A stretch of DNA of 64,000 nt, taken from positions 1 to 64,000 of the forward strand of contig JBBFKY010000012.1 in the NCBI GenBank assembly GCA_037481875.1, read 5' to 3'. The DNA comes from Desulfosoma sp. Lineage in GTDB: Bacteria > Desulfobacterota > Syntrophobacteria > Syntrophobacterales > DSM-9756. Both the position numbers and the translations under genes were made by a program. The notes beneath the pieces are model-generated. The model was not told the DNA's origin. It saw nothing but the letters and a program-made list of their open reading frames with translations, and made no database searches. Position 1 is the first letter of the stretch. Each line of letters opens with the position of its first letter. Below, piece by piece: positions 38,601-47,842 of the stretch.

Positions 38601-39605
38601 GTTCTTGATGGTTGCCAAAGGATTTTCTCCATAACGGACCACCACCACACCACCGACAACTTCAGCTCCTTCCTTGTCCAGAGCACCCCGGCGTACAGCC
38701 GGCCCCAGAGTTACGTGGGCCACGTCCCTAATACGAATGGGCACCCGGTTCCGTACGGTCACCACCGTTTCCTCAAGGTCCTTCAGACCGCGCAAGAAGC
38801 CCAGACCTCGAATCACGTACTCCACCTTGTTCATTTCAATGGTTTGGGCTCCCACGTCCACATTGGACGCCTGGACAGCCTGAAAGACCTCAGGCAGACT
38901 AACACGGTGGGCCCGCATGGCATCGGGATCCACGTCGATCTGGTATTCCTTGACGAAACCACCCACAGATGCCACTTCGCTTACTCCGTCGGCGGAAAGG
39001 AGTGCATAACGCACGTACCAATCCTGGATACTGCGGAGCTCGTCCAGATCCCATCCTCCCGTGGGATTCCCCTCTGAATCACGCCCTTCCAGTGTGTACC
39101 AGAAAACTTGGCCCAAAGGCGTGGCATCCGGGCCGAGAGCTGGCTGAACCCCTGGAGGTAGAAGGCCGGAAGCAAGGCTGTTAAGCTTTTCCAACACACG
39201 GGACCGAGACCAATAGAAATCTACGTTATCCTTGAAGATGATGTAGATAGTGGAAAAGCCGAACATGGAATAGCTTCGAATGGTTTTCACGCCCGGAATG
39301 CCGAGCAGAGATACGGTCAAGGGGTAGGTGATCTGATCCTCCACGTCCTGAGGCGATCTCCCCATCCACTCAGTAAAAACGATCTGTTGATTTTCCCCGA
39401 TGTCCGGAATCGCGTCCACTGGGAGTGGGTCCCGAGGCAGCCACGGAAGGTTCCAGTCAAAAGGCGCCACCATGACACCCCAGACCAGCACCAGCAGGAC
39501 AAAGAGGAAGACCACGATCTTCATTTCCAGGCAGAACCGAATGAGCCGGGCGAGCCAAGATCCCTCGTCCTTTCTCCTGACGTTCTCATGTTCCATGGTC
39601 ATCAT
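35682..39605 (-). CDS. cusA: Heavy-metal efflux RND transporter, CusA/CzcA family (long form)
   Basis: Proton-driven inner-membrane pump of 1307 residues that expels Cu(I)/Ag(I) or divalent metals through a tripartite complex. Hallmarks are the N-terminal helix then PDIGENQQIVFTEWMGRSPQDVEDQ, helix 4 with GIAIAIGTMVDMGIVICEN, and a C-terminal GIATDDGVLVSTY. It is about 260 residues longer than CusA. Extra length includes four to five additional hydrophobic helices after the first RND half (about 560-690) and a hydrophilic loop near 840-920. Metal specificity is not certain. The start is ambiguous: ATGs at 39605, 39602 and 39596 all lack a strong ribosome site. It is last in the cusC-YHS-cusB-cusA order. 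Confidence 0.94.
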   Translation of the reverse strand: MMTMEHENVRRKDEGSWLARLIRFCLEMKIVVFLFVLLVLVWGVMVAPFDWNLPWLPRDPLPVDAIPDIGENQQIVFTEWMGRSPQDVEDQITYPLTVSLLGIPGVKTIRSYSMFGFSTIYIIFKDNVDFYWSRSRVLEKLNSLASGLLPPGVQPALGPDATPLGQVFWYTLEGRDSEGNPTGGWDLDELRSIQDWYVRYALLSADGVSEVASVGGFVKEYQIDVDPDAMRAHRVSLPEVFQAVQASNVDVGAQTIEMNKVEYVIRGLGFLRGLKDLEETVVTVRNRVPIRIRDVAHVTLGPAVRRGALDKEGAEVVGGVVVVRYGENPLATIKNVKEKIAEISPGLPKKVLPDGTVSQVAIVPFYDRTGLIYETLGTLNRALYQEILVTVIVILVTVMHLRSSLLISGLLPLAVLMCFIAMKLFRVDANIVALSGIAIAIGTMVDMGIVICENILRRMEEAPPGSSRLEVVYKATVEVGSAVLTAVATTVVSFLPVFTLEAAEGKLFKPLAFTKTFALIASIIVALTVLPPLAHLLFRAKTPGKPSISLLQKVLYGLLIAAGMVAFWFFPWWAALLLVVTGASNVSKSLLPPVVSQWLSRSMNFILVLTIALLLAEEWLPLGPGKGVFLNLAFVAVLIGGLLGFFGLFRWTYEPILSWSLRHKAVFLCFPLLITGTGFMVWLGFDTLFNWLPQGIRNKALIQDLAETFPGMGKEFMPPLDEGSYLYMPTTMPHASIGEAMDVLQKQDMAIRAIPEIESVVGKIGRAESPLDPAPISMIETVINYKPEYLVDKEGHRLRFRYSFTEKDLFRDENGRPVSAPDGKPYNVLGKFHRDDQGRLIPDENGMPFRLWRPALDPELNPGRDPWPGVKKPDDIWKLIIDEAQIPGTTSAPKLQPIAARIVMLQSGMRAAMGVKVKGPDLESIEKVGLQIERFLREVPSVEPSTVIADRIVGKPYLEIHIDRNAIARYGISIRQVQDVIEVAIGGTTLTTTVEGRERYPVRVRYMRELRDSLESLSRILVPAPDGTQIPLEELAEIRYVRGPQEIKSEDTFLVGYVLFDKKPGYAEVDVVEQAQAYLRQKIDSGELELPAGVSYTFAGNYENQIRVQKKLSVVLPLALFSIILILYLQFRSVLTTFIIFSGVFLAWSGGFLMLWLYGQSWFLDFSVFGTSMRDLFSIRPINLSVAVWVGFLALFGIATDDGVLVSTYLDDSFRERKPQTVEQIRRAVLEGAKRRLRPALMTSATTILALLPVLTSSGRGSDLMIPMAIPSFGGMLLALITVQTVPVLYCAKEELKLRWKHHLSRT

Positions 39606-39773
39606 CTCACTTCACAGCCGACTCAGATTCAACACAGGCCCTTTCCAACTCATGGACCCTTGTCATGGATGTCCTGCCGACCTTGAACGAAACAAGCATT
39701 CCGTATAGCCTCTAATGGTATGGGCTCTATTTATGAACGGATAACACCGGGAACTTGACCATTCTAACCCCCC

Positions 39774-41978
39774 TTATCGAATGACTTCCAGGACTTCGCC
39801 GCACCTAAGCATTTGCGCACCGAAGTAGGGATTTCGGACCTCCTTGTCAGGCTGGAGCCAGGTGGCCCCTTGTCCTTCAAAAGCCATGGGGCATCGAATG
39901 AGATACAGCGGGTTCTCGGACCCTAAGCCGAAAGTTTTGGCCAGATTTGCCATGACAATCGACAGTGTGGCAAAGCCTTTTCGAAGATGGTCTACATCCT
40001 GGGAGGTTTCCATAAGTGCCAGAGTATTTTGAATGTTTTCCTGTGCGTGCATCCACGTCATGTGAATGTCACCCTTCATAAGCGACATATCCACACGACT
40101 CGAGGCTGCGCGGATCTTTGCCACTGTCGCAAAAGCCTCGTCGGTTTTGTCCGCAGCCAGGGCATTGTGCATCTCAAGGTATGTGCGGATTATTCCAAAA
40201 AGTTGCTTTCGAAAGGCTTCCGGTACCTTCGGCGGCTCCAAGCCCTTGACCGCGTTCGGGTGATCCAGAGCGAAATGAGTCATGAGCTGTTGCATGTGTT
40301 TTTCCAAACTTGTCAACGCATCTAGGCGTTCCCCTTCCTTTTTGGCATTCCCACCCAGAATGACGTCGTTTTTGAGCTGCATGGAAAGGTCGTTCCAGAT
40401 CCTCCAAGGATGACCGCTCAAGAGGTCGCCGTCCACCTGGTCCAAAGCCGATTGGAGGTTTCTGTAGGCTCGGCGGGCCGATGCCCAGTCTTGAGCCGCC
40501 ACGGCACGCCGCACCGCTTCAAAAGATTCCATAACGGGGATCAGCTGCCGGCGAAAGGTGTCCGGAACTTTCACGGGTTCCGTGGGGATTCTGGCTTCTG
40601 AGACAGTTGGGGCCGTCTGTCCATGGTGGTGCATGCCGATCCCACCGGCTTCCGGCGCCATCATGCTGGGTTTGGCGAGGAGCTGCACGGCGCTGTCGAT
40701 CTTAAAGTTCCCATGAGTCACCACCATCTCGCCTTCTTTTAAACCGTGGCGGACTACGTAAAAGGCACCGGCCCTAGGTCCCAGGACCACTTCACGCCCT
40801 TCATAGGTTCCCGGCATATCCGGAACAGCCACGTAAACCACCGCCCGTTTCCCGGTGAGAAGGGGCGCGGTATCGGGAATGACCAAAGGGAGCTCATCTG
40901 CGCCCAAGGGGGCATGCAGCACAGCCCGGACGAACATGCCAGGTCGAAGACGTCCATCGGGGTTGGCGACATCCACCCGCACTTTGATTGTCCGTGTTTC
41001 CTCGTCCAGGAAGGGATCCATGAAAGACACGGTTCCGGTAAACTCCTCGCCGGGATAGGACTCCGTTTCAAAGCGCACCCGGTTCCCCACTCGAATCCAG
41101 GAAAGATCTGATTCATAGGCATCCAACTTGAGCCAAAGGGATGACAGGTCTGCGATAGTGTAGATGCGGGTTCCGGTGTTGACGTACATCCCTTCAAAGC
41201 CGTCCTTGAACACCACGGTGCCGGACATAGGGGAGAGAATGGTCACGTGATCGGAAGGGGTGCCCCGCTGCAGGATTTCATTTATCTGAGCGTCGGTGAG
41301 GCCCCATCGGCGAAGCTTTTCCTTGGAAGATTGAACGGTCTGGACGGCTGTAGAGCGAAGAGGTTCCGAGCCGCTCTTTCGCAGATCTTCCACGGCACGC
41401 ACCGCGTGAAGGAATTCCGATTGAGCCGCCAGGAGTTCCGGGCTGTAGAGGTAGACCATGGGTTGTCCTTTGTCCACCATGGTCCCTGTAAAATTCACGT
41501 AGAGGCGATCAAGACGTCCGGAAATCCATGCGGTAATGTAGGCCACACGCCGTTCGTCATAGGTAAGTTTACCTACCAGACGACGTGTAACTTCCACCGG
41601 CTTTCGTTCCACGGGACTCACCTGAATTTGGGCGAGCTTTTGGGCGGTTTCGGAGAGCACCAGCCGCCTCATGGAAACCTTTTCGGTTGCGGCAGAACCT
41701 CCTTCGTCTCCAACCGGTATAAGATCCATGGCGCATATGGGGCATTTTCCTGGATTGGGAAGCCGAATCTGAGGGTGCATGGAACAGGTCCAGATTTGAT
41801 CTTTCCTTTCCCCGCCGTGATCGTGCTGGGCATAAACCGTACTGACCATGGCGGGTGCCTCATAGGTTCTCTTACGTCGTCCTTGCTCAGGACCATGAGG
41901 GTCTACAAGGATGACGATCGCCACGGCCACGACCGCCAGGATTCTCCTCCCGTGTTTCTTAAATTTTACGCCAGCCAT
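39774..41978 (-). CDS. cusB: Efflux RND periplasmic adaptor, CusB-like, with metal-binding extensions
   Basis: Membrane-fusion protein of 734 residues linking pump and outer-membrane channel. After an N-terminal membrane anchor (RRILAVVAVAIVILV) it carries a heavy-metal-binding domain with CSMHPQI and CPICAMDL (about 64-89). The adaptor core follows (AWISGRLDRLYVNFTG, VTILSPMSGTVVFKDG). Two DUF3347-like helical regions occupy about 490-700, and the end has RCPMAFEGQGATWLQP with NPYFG and MLRCG, a probable Cu site. These extensions favour copper/silver substrates and could load metal into the pump. It ends 168 bp before cusA. Confidence 0.93.
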   Translation of the reverse strand: MAGVKFKKHGRRILAVVAVAIVILVDPHGPEQGRRKRTYEAPAMVSTVYAQHDHGGERKDQIWTCSMHPQIRLPNPGKCPICAMDLIPVGDEGGSAATEKVSMRRLVLSETAQKLAQIQVSPVERKPVEVTRRLVGKLTYDERRVAYITAWISGRLDRLYVNFTGTMVDKGQPMVYLYSPELLAAQSEFLHAVRAVEDLRKSGSEPLRSTAVQTVQSSKEKLRRWGLTDAQINEILQRGTPSDHVTILSPMSGTVVFKDGFEGMYVNTGTRIYTIADLSSLWLKLDAYESDLSWIRVGNRVRFETESYPGEEFTGTVSFMDPFLDEETRTIKVRVDVANPDGRLRPGMFVRAVLHAPLGADELPLVIPDTAPLLTGKRAVVYVAVPDMPGTYEGREVVLGPRAGAFYVVRHGLKEGEMVVTHGNFKIDSAVQLLAKPSMMAPEAGGIGMHHHGQTAPTVSEARIPTEPVKVPDTFRRQLIPVMESFEAVRRAVAAQDWASARRAYRNLQSALDQVDGDLLSGHPWRIWNDLSMQLKNDVILGGNAKKEGERLDALTSLEKHMQQLMTHFALDHPNAVKGLEPPKVPEAFRKQLFGIIRTYLEMHNALAADKTDEAFATVAKIRAASSRVDMSLMKGDIHMTWMHAQENIQNTLALMETSQDVDHLRKGFATLSIVMANLAKTFGLGSENPLYLIRCPMAFEGQGATWLQPDKEVRNPYFGAQMLRCGEVLEVIR

Positions 41979-42091
41979 CGTTCCATCATTCGCCTTTCTT
42001 CCGCTATATCCGTCACGCCTCGAACCCCTTTTTCTCCACGCAGGGTTTTCCTAGGGATCGTCCCTTAAGGCGCTCCGATGGGGTTGTCGCA

Positions 42092-42367
42092 TCAGGTTCC
42101 AGACGGAGCATTTTCCAGTTCCACGCCCTCCGCCTCCAGCTTCTTCATGTACTTGTCCGGATTCTTCTTGAATTCATCCGGGCAGGCCGGGCAGCAGAAG
42201 TAGATCCTCTTTCCCTTGTAATCCACGTAAATGTCTTTCCTGATGGCACCACCCATTACTGGACATTTTTCTTGGGGGCGGTCTCCGGCGCTCACCATGC
42301 CGGCCGGCAGAGTGCCCAGAAGGAACATGAGGGCCATCGCCGTCAGGATCCACTTTCTTCTCGTCAT
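42092..42367 (-). CDS. Exported YHS-like metal-binding protein
   Basis: Precursor of 91 residues with a signal peptide (RKWILTAMALMFLLGTLPAGMVSA). The mature part reads CPVMGG, YVDYKGKRIYFCCPACPDEF and DKYMKKL, a YHS/TRASH-like metal-binding fold with four cysteines. It may be a periplasmic metallochaperone handing copper to the neighbouring efflux complex. ATG 42367 follows CAAGGAGGATAAG; the longer frame to 42421 overlaps the upstream gene's end. It lies between cusC and cusB in one operon. Confidence 0.88.
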   Translation of the reverse strand: MTRRKWILTAMALMFLLGTLPAGMVSAGDRPQEKCPVMGGAIRKDIYVDYKGKRIYFCCPACPDEFKKNPDKYMKKLEAEGVELENAPSGT

Positions 42368-42407
42368 CTTATCCTCCTTGGATCTTTTTCGTTTTTCCTG
42401 TTTTTCG

Positions 42408-43847
42408 TCAGTTCCCTGCAATTTCCTTTTCGTGGGACCTTGCAGAAGTCTCCCCTAAAAAGCGGCCGATGAGCCTTTCCACTTCCGCAAGTCGCTGCGC
42501 CTTGTCCGCTTCCGCCCGCTCATAGGCCAGCTCAAATTCCAAAAGGGTTCTTTGCGCATCAATGAGATCCAGATACCCTCCCAAACCCGCCTCGAAATCC
42601 TGCAGACTCACCCGAAGCGCCTGTTGCGCTTTGGGAATCAGACTGTTTTTGTAGAGGTCGACACGCCGTTGTGCATCCCGCAGCTGGTAGAGCACCATGG
42701 CGAGTCGGGCGTTCAATTCGTTTTGTTTTTCTTCCATGGTTTTTGCGACAGCTAATCTTCGGTGTCGAGCCTCCCGCACGCTCGCGTCGTACTTGTTCCA
42801 CCAGATGGGCAGGTTGATGGAAACCTCTACAGTGACCGGGTACTTACCGCTGTCCGCTCCGTTCATGCCTTCGTCCTTATTCAGCGCCTCCAGCTCCAGG
42901 CTGACGGTTACGTCCGGATAGTAGTTCGTGCGGGCCAGAGCCTCGCCGGATAATTCTTTACCCACAAGATGTTTGAGCGCTTTCAGCTCCGGGTTGTCTT
43001 TCAGAAGCCAGCCACGGATCTCTGCGTCCGTGAAAGAAACAGGGCCCAATCGCACTGGATCCGGCCAGGGAAGCACAAGGTCTTTGGGACGACTGATAGC
43101 CGCGTTGAGTTCTTCAGACGTGGGATGGCGCATATCCTCGAGCGTTTTCAGACGATCCTCCAAGCGAGCCAACTCAGCCTGGAGTCGCACAAGCGTTCCG
43201 TAAGGAGTGAGAGAGGCAGCATACTGGGTTTGGACGACCCGCTCCAACTGCTTTAGTAGCCGAATATTTTCCTGCATGACCACCACGGCCTGGCGGAGAT
43301 AGGCATATTCGAAATAGGTTTTTTTCACCCTTTCAAACAATTCCCATTTAGCTGCCTCATAGAGAGCCCTCTTGGCCTCGGCCTCTCGAGTGGCCATATC
43401 TTCTTGGAGTTCCAATTTGCTCAGCCATGGAAAAGTCTGGGCCAGAGCAAATTTCTGGCTTTGAGGCTCCACTTGTGTTTCCACCCTTTCCACCATATAG
43501 GCATAGGTAAAGTGGGGATCGGGCAGACTTCGCACCTGTGGAATCTTCCACAGCGCCGCCTTCCAGTCTTCAAAGGCGGATCGTAAACCTGGGTTATGGA
43601 GCGCGGCGTAGACAAGGTAGTCTTGAAGCGTGGGTTGGTCCGGAAGGGGCTTTTCTTCTTCCGAAAGACCCAATTCCTGGGTCTGGCCGGCTTCCAGTTG
43701 GATGATGTCGCTCCAACCGCCGGTAAGCTTAGGCCCACGTCCGGACCCCGTGCAACCGGCAAGTGTTATTGTCACGAGGGCGAAGCCCCATATTGCGCCT
43801 ATAAGCCACAATCGGACTTGACGCTGGTTTCGTTCAGGTCCCTTCAT
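42408..43847 (-). CDS. cusC: Outer-membrane efflux lipoprotein, TolC/CusC family
   Basis: Outer-membrane channel of 479 residues for the RND complex. The signal peptide ends in a lipobox LAGC (about residues 29-32), predicting lipid attachment. The body shows two TolC-type helical hairpin halves, with repeated long coiled coils (YFEYAYLRQAVVVMQENIRLL and ALRVSLQDFEAGLGGYLDLI). ATG 43847 follows GAGGACG; the frame opens earlier, to 43922, without coding character. First gene of the cus operon, so the promoter should lie in 43848-43931. Confidence 0.93.
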   Translation of the reverse strand: MKGPERNQRQVRLWLIGAIWGFALVTITLAGCTGSGRGPKLTGGWSDIIQLEAGQTQELGLSEEEKPLPDQPTLQDYLVYAALHNPGLRSAFEDWKAALWKIPQVRSLPDPHFTYAYMVERVETQVEPQSQKFALAQTFPWLSKLELQEDMATREAEAKRALYEAAKWELFERVKKTYFEYAYLRQAVVVMQENIRLLKQLERVVQTQYAASLTPYGTLVRLQAELARLEDRLKTLEDMRHPTSEELNAAISRPKDLVLPWPDPVRLGPVSFTDAEIRGWLLKDNPELKALKHLVGKELSGEALARTNYYPDVTVSLELEALNKDEGMNGADSGKYPVTVEVSINLPIWWNKYDASVREARHRRLAVAKTMEEKQNELNARLAMVLYQLRDAQRRVDLYKNSLIPKAQQALRVSLQDFEAGLGGYLDLIDAQRTLLEFELAYERAEADKAQRLAEVERLIGRFLGETSARSHEKEIAGN

Positions 43848-43931
43848 GCACGTCCTCACTTGATGCCGTGTGGTTTCGTACCATGAACCGGGGGGGTCTG
43901 GTAAGGAATCCCCCGGGAGCACTGGATCACC

Positions 43932-44153
43932 TCATCCCGAAAATCCGAGAAATGTCCTCGAATACCTGTTGCACTTTCCCGAGCGCCGGTAAGCTCCTAC
44001 GGTTCGAATCAGGTGTTCATGCCGACCCGATTCCACTACCAGCCCGTTCGACAAAACCAAGATTTTGTCGAAATCGATGATTGTGGCCAGCTGATGGGTC
44101 TCTATAAATGTGGTGCGGCTTTCAGTGGGCCGGCCAGTGACCTCCATTCGCAA
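43932..44153 (-). pseudogene. C-terminal fragment of an ABC exporter ATPase
   Basis: The frame reads ETHQLATIIDFDKILVLSNG, LVVESGRHEHLIRTVGAYR, matching the H-loop and final beta strands of MsbA-type ATPases (AHRLSTIxxADxIxVLxxGxIVExGTHxELL). No Walker A, signature or Walker B motif is present upstream, so only the last ~60 residues remain. Confidence 0.7.
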
Positions 44154-44599
44154 ATCATTCTACCCATGAACCTATAGCATAGGGCGTGAGCCTACAATTG
44201 CAAGATCCTACAAGAATCAAAAAGGCTGCTCAAAGCTGTCGCCACTGGGCCACAGGCAACAATATTGTTCTGGTCTTTGGCAACACATCGCACCAATGAC
44301 ACCTTGCGTCAGATTCCAAGAACGTGAATCCTCGGAAAGCTTGGTCGTACGAATTACACCGTCACGCTTCAAGACCTGTGCTCCTGTTCGAGCAGGTTCT
44401 CCTTTCGGACACTCATGGTCTAGACCTTTTGACCACAGTCTCTCGGTGATCCATGCTCGGTGACCCTTTACGGTCCATAGATTGCGTGCTACAGGTTATT
44501 CCTTTTCGTGTTCTAAGCTAGGGCAAGCTCGGAGCCCTATGAAGCCATTGCCTGGAAAATCTTTTCATGCCATTGTGGTGAATATCCAATTGTAGGAGG

Positions 44600-45182
44600 G
44601 TGAAAGTGGACAGAAGTCGGGGCATTTTGGGAAAGATCCTTGTGTGGCAGCTTTTCTTAGTGGCCATTTCCTCGCTACCATCGGACTTCTTTATGACAAC
44701 ACACTGCGGCTCATGGAGATTTCGAACGAAATCGTCAATAAACATCACCGACTTTTGGACATTGCCAAGGTTATGGTGGAACAGTTGTTGATCATGGAAG
44801 AAAAGGAAAAGAAGCACATCCTGTTTCAAAGCCCCCGAATACAAAAAAGCCTTTCAAGAGGCCATGAACCTTTTTGAATCATCCCTGAAAGAGGCCTTGT
44901 CCTAGGAACGAGGCCATGAGGGAGCGGTTCCCCTGGAAACAGTGGCGCTGGAGTTTCGAAATGGCAAGCCTGATTATCTTCCAGCCATGCAAGAAGAGGG
45001 GGCTCAAGAGCCTTGGATTCCTGAAGAGACCCTGAATCGTTGGGCTCAAGGGGTTTCCGTCTTTTAGGAAATGCAGGATGGGAGAGGCATATGGGTGGAA
45101 AATGCGCCCTGGCAGGCCACTGAGGGCTTTGAAAGCCATCCATCGGGAACTGGAAGAAAAGAAACGAAGCTTAAAAGATTAG
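44600..45182 (+). pseudogene. Decayed membrane sensor gene (sensor/HAMP region)
   Basis: Pieces in three plus-strand frames join into one protein-like sequence. VKVDRSRGILGKILVWQLFLVAI would be a membrane start. It continues as GLLYDNTLRLMEISNEIV and LLDIAKVMVEQLLIMEEKEKK, then KAPEYKKAFQEAMNLFESSLKEAL before a stop. After that come WIPEETLNRWAQ and, near 45104-45182, LRALKAIHRELEEKKRSL. The pattern is typical of helical periplasmic sensors of kinases or chemoreceptors. Two or more frameshifts and stops disable it. The receiver gene directly downstream may be its orphaned partner. The gap 44154-44599 holds no gene. Confidence 0.6.
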
Positions 45183-45320
45183 ACCGTCCCCGGCACAGGG
45201 ATCTTTTTTGCGGCCGCTCTTGCCTGAAGGACATGGATATGATGAAAATAATCCGTAAGAGCTTCTTCGGCCGAGGGCGTCATACTGACATACGGGGGAG
45301 AGAGAACAAAGGAGGGCGAC

Positions 45321-45725
45321 ATGGGCAGCGCCAAAAGAATCCTGGTCATTGACGATGATCCTGAAATTTGTCAGGCTATGGAAGCCATACTCACGGACAA
45401 CGGCTACGAGGTGCTGACGGCCACGGACACGGTTCGGGGCGAGGCCCTTTTGCAAGAAAGCAAGCCGGATCTCCTTATCCTGGATATCATGATGGCCACC
45501 ATGCAGGAAGGTTTGGATTTTGCCGCAAAAATAAAGAAAAAAGAAGGACCTTACGGCCTTCCGATTCTCATTGTTTCCGGCAGACCGGCTTCGGAAAAGG
45601 GATACCAACGTTCGGTAGAAGAGGACCTCGACTGGATCGCGGCGGATGTCTTTATGGAAAAGCCTGTGGATCCCGAAGACTTGTTGCGGAACGTGGAAAG
45701 TCTCGTGTCACGTCGAAAAGCCTAA
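45321..45725 (+). CDS. Single-domain response regulator
   Basis: Receiver-only protein of 134 residues with acidic pocket IDDDPE (10-15), probable phospho-acceptor Asp55 in LILDIMM, and conserved lysine in FMEKPVDP. It has no output domain, so it likely works by protein contact or as a relay intermediate. ATG 45321 follows AAAGGAGGG. It lies downstream of a decayed sensor gene and about 170 bp upstream of a membrane kinase on the same strand, which is a possible current partner. Confidence 0.92.
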   Translation: MGSAKRILVIDDDPEICQAMEAILTDNGYEVLTATDTVRGEALLQESKPDLLILDIMMATMQEGLDFAAKIKKKEGPYGLPILIVSGRPASEKGYQRSVEEDLDWIAADVFMEKPVDPEDLLRNVESLVSRRKA

Positions 45726-45894
45726 AGAATTGAGGACTTCGTGAATGGGTTCATGACGCTGCGGTTCATTCCCAGGAGCCTCGTTTCCCCCTGAGATAGG
45801 CTGCTTCTTTGTCCCGCTGTTTCTTTCGCGTGAGCTTTCGAGTCCTTGTGTCCCTTGTCGACAGCATGGTTTTGAGCCTCAAAGGTGACGACCC

Positions 45895-47826
45895 ATGTGG
45901 TACCGATCCCTTGGCTTCAAACTTATCTTTGTTGTTGGAGCCGTCACGGCGGTTGTGTTGGTGGTGTTTTTCTTCGGAACGCTGCAAACACAAAGCCGTG
46001 AAACTCTCGACGAAATGGTGCGAAGCGTCCATTTGGCCAGCGAACTCGTGAGTCGGTCTTTGCGCTACGACATGCTGCAGTATCAGCCAGAGCGATTGCA
46101 TCGTGCCATCGATACCATTGGAGGGCACGAGAGGATTGAAAAAGTGCGCATCTTCAATGCCATGGGTCAAATCATCTACTCTTCGGACAAGGCGGAAATG
46201 GGCACCTATTTGGACAAGTCAGCGGAACAATGCTATGCGTGCCACACGAGAGAGGAGCCTTTTGAGCGGCTGGACACTTCCAAAAGGATCCGTATTTTTC
46301 AATCCGAAGCCGGCTATCGTGTGCTGGGCATGATCAATCCCATTTACAATGAGCCAGATTGTTTCAGTGGATCCTGCCACGTGCATCCTCCGGATCAAAA
46401 AGTGCTTGGGGTTTTGGATATCGACGTGAGTTTGGAGGGCATGGACCGAGCCCTAGAACGTATGCGCACCCACATGCTTCTTCTGGCCTGTTGCGCCGTC
46501 GTAGCCATTGCCGCCGTTATTGTGGTGCTCATTCACCGCTTTCTCAACCGTCCCTTGCACCACCTTTTGCAAGGGATCGAGCGCGTAGGCTCGGGGGACC
46601 TCTCCACGCCCATCGTGGTCCATTCCAACGATGAAATCGGGGCCTTGGCCAAGGCTTTCAACATCATGACGGAACGACTGCGGGTTTCTGAAAGAGAGCT
46701 ACGGGATTCAGAGGCCAAGTACCGTTCCCTGTTTGAAAATGATCCCAATCCGATTTTCGTGTTGGACCTGGAAAGCTTTCGTATTTTGGATGTGAACATT
46801 CGAGCCGTGGAAACATACGGGTACACGCAGGAAGAGTTCCTGGCCATGTCTTTTTTGGATTTGGCCGATGAAAAGGATGCTCAAAAGATTCGAGAATTGG
46901 CGACTCGAGCTTGTATCTTTCTTCCTCGAGTGCGGCACCGACGAAAGAGCGGGGATCATCTATATGTGAACATTCATTCCTGCCCTCGGTTACATCTCGG
47001 CCGGGATGTTATTATCGCCAATATCGCTGATATTACGGATCGCGTGCAAACCGAAGCCCAGCTGATTCAGGCCGCCAAGATGGCCACCCTGGGTGAAATG
47101 TCCGCGGGTGTGGCTCATGAGCTGAACCAGCCCTTGAACGCCATTCGCATCGGGTGTGAGTTTTTCCTCAAGAAAGTGCGCCGTTCGGAGCCCATCGACG
47201 GGGAAACCATGGCCAGAGTCGCTGCGCAGATGGTGGAACAAGTGGAGCGGGCTTCTGGAATTATCAATCATTTGCGGGAATTCGGTCGCAAAACCGATGC
47301 CTTTGAAATGGAACCCGTGGATATCAACCGTCCTATTCAAGACGTCTTCACGGTGCTTGGGCAACAACTTCGTTTGCGCCAGATCCACGTGGAGTTGGAT
47401 TTGGCGGAAGGGCTTCCTCCTGTCTTGGGTGTCTCCAACCGTTTGGAACAGGTGTTTCTTAATCTGGTGATGAACGCTCGGGACGCCATGGAAGAAAAAA
47501 GAGAAAGAAGTGAAGTGAAGAACGAGGAAATGGTTCTGCACATACGAAGTGCTCTAGAAGGAGATCATGTGATCGTGACGATTCGGGATACGGGCATAGG
47601 CATTCCAGAAACAATTCGAGATCGTATCTTTGAGCCTTTCTTTACCACCAAGGAAGTCGGCCGAGGTACGGGTCTTGGGCTTTCCATCAGTTACGGCATT
47701 GTCAAGGAATGCGGAGGCAGCATCGAAGTGGAGAGTGAAGAGGGACGAGGAACAACCTTTCGTCTGATCTTTCCTGCATACCGAGAAGCGGGAGCTTGGG
47801 CGGGATGGCGGGCCGTTTCTTCGTGA
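45895..47826 (+). CDS. Membrane histidine kinase with possible periplasmic heme/metal motifs
   Basis: Kinase of 643 residues. Helix 1 is at about 8-29 and helix 2 at about 193-214. Between them the periplasmic sensor carries CYACH (113-117) and [10 protein letters not shown] (156-165), within the recurring context [13 protein letters not shown] and [12 protein letters not shown] known from many deltaproteobacterial kinases; c-heme or metal binding is plausible. HAMP (about 215-268), PAS (about 272-385), HisKA with His409 in [14 protein letters not shown], and HATPase_c (DTGIGIP, GTGLGLS) follow. ATG 45895 has AAAGGTG upstream. The next kinase starts 16 bp after the stop, indicating an operon. 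Confidence 0.94.
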   Translation: MWYRSLGFKLIFVVGAVTAVVLVVFFFGTLQTQSRETLDEMVRSVHLASELVSRSLRYDMLQYQPERLHRAIDTIGGHERIEKVRIFNAMGQIIYSSDKAEMGTYLDKSAEQCYACHTREEPFERLDTSKRIRIFQSEAGYRVLGMINPIYNEPDCFSGSCHVHPPDQKVLGVLDIDVSLEGMDRALERMRTHMLLLACCAVVAIAAVIVVLIHRFLNRPLHHLLQGIERVGSGDLSTPIVVHSNDEIGALAKAFNIMTERLRVSERELRDSEAKYRSLFENDPNPIFVLDLESFRILDVNIRAVETYGYTQEEFLAMSFLDLADEKDAQKIRELATRACIFLPRVRHRRKSGDHLYVNIHSCPRLHLGRDVIIANIADITDRVQTEAQLIQAAKMATLGEMSAGVAHELNQPLNAIRIGCEFFLKKVRRSEPIDGETMARVAAQMVEQVERASGIINHLREFGRKTDAFEMEPVDINRPIQDVFTVLGQQLRLRQIHVELDLAEGLPPVLGVSNRLEQVFLNLVMNARDAMEEKRERSEVKNEEMVLHIRSALEGDHVIVTIRDTGIGIPETIRDRIFEPFFTTKEVGRGTGLGLSISYGIVKECGGSIEVESEEGRGTTFRLIFPAYREAGAWAGWRAVSS

Positions 47827-47842
47827 AAGGGCGGAGTGGTCG

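Noticed and set aside
43990-44030. GGTTCGAATC sequence as a tRNA T-loop
   Set aside because: No cloverleaf could be drawn around it; it lies within the ABC transporter remnant.
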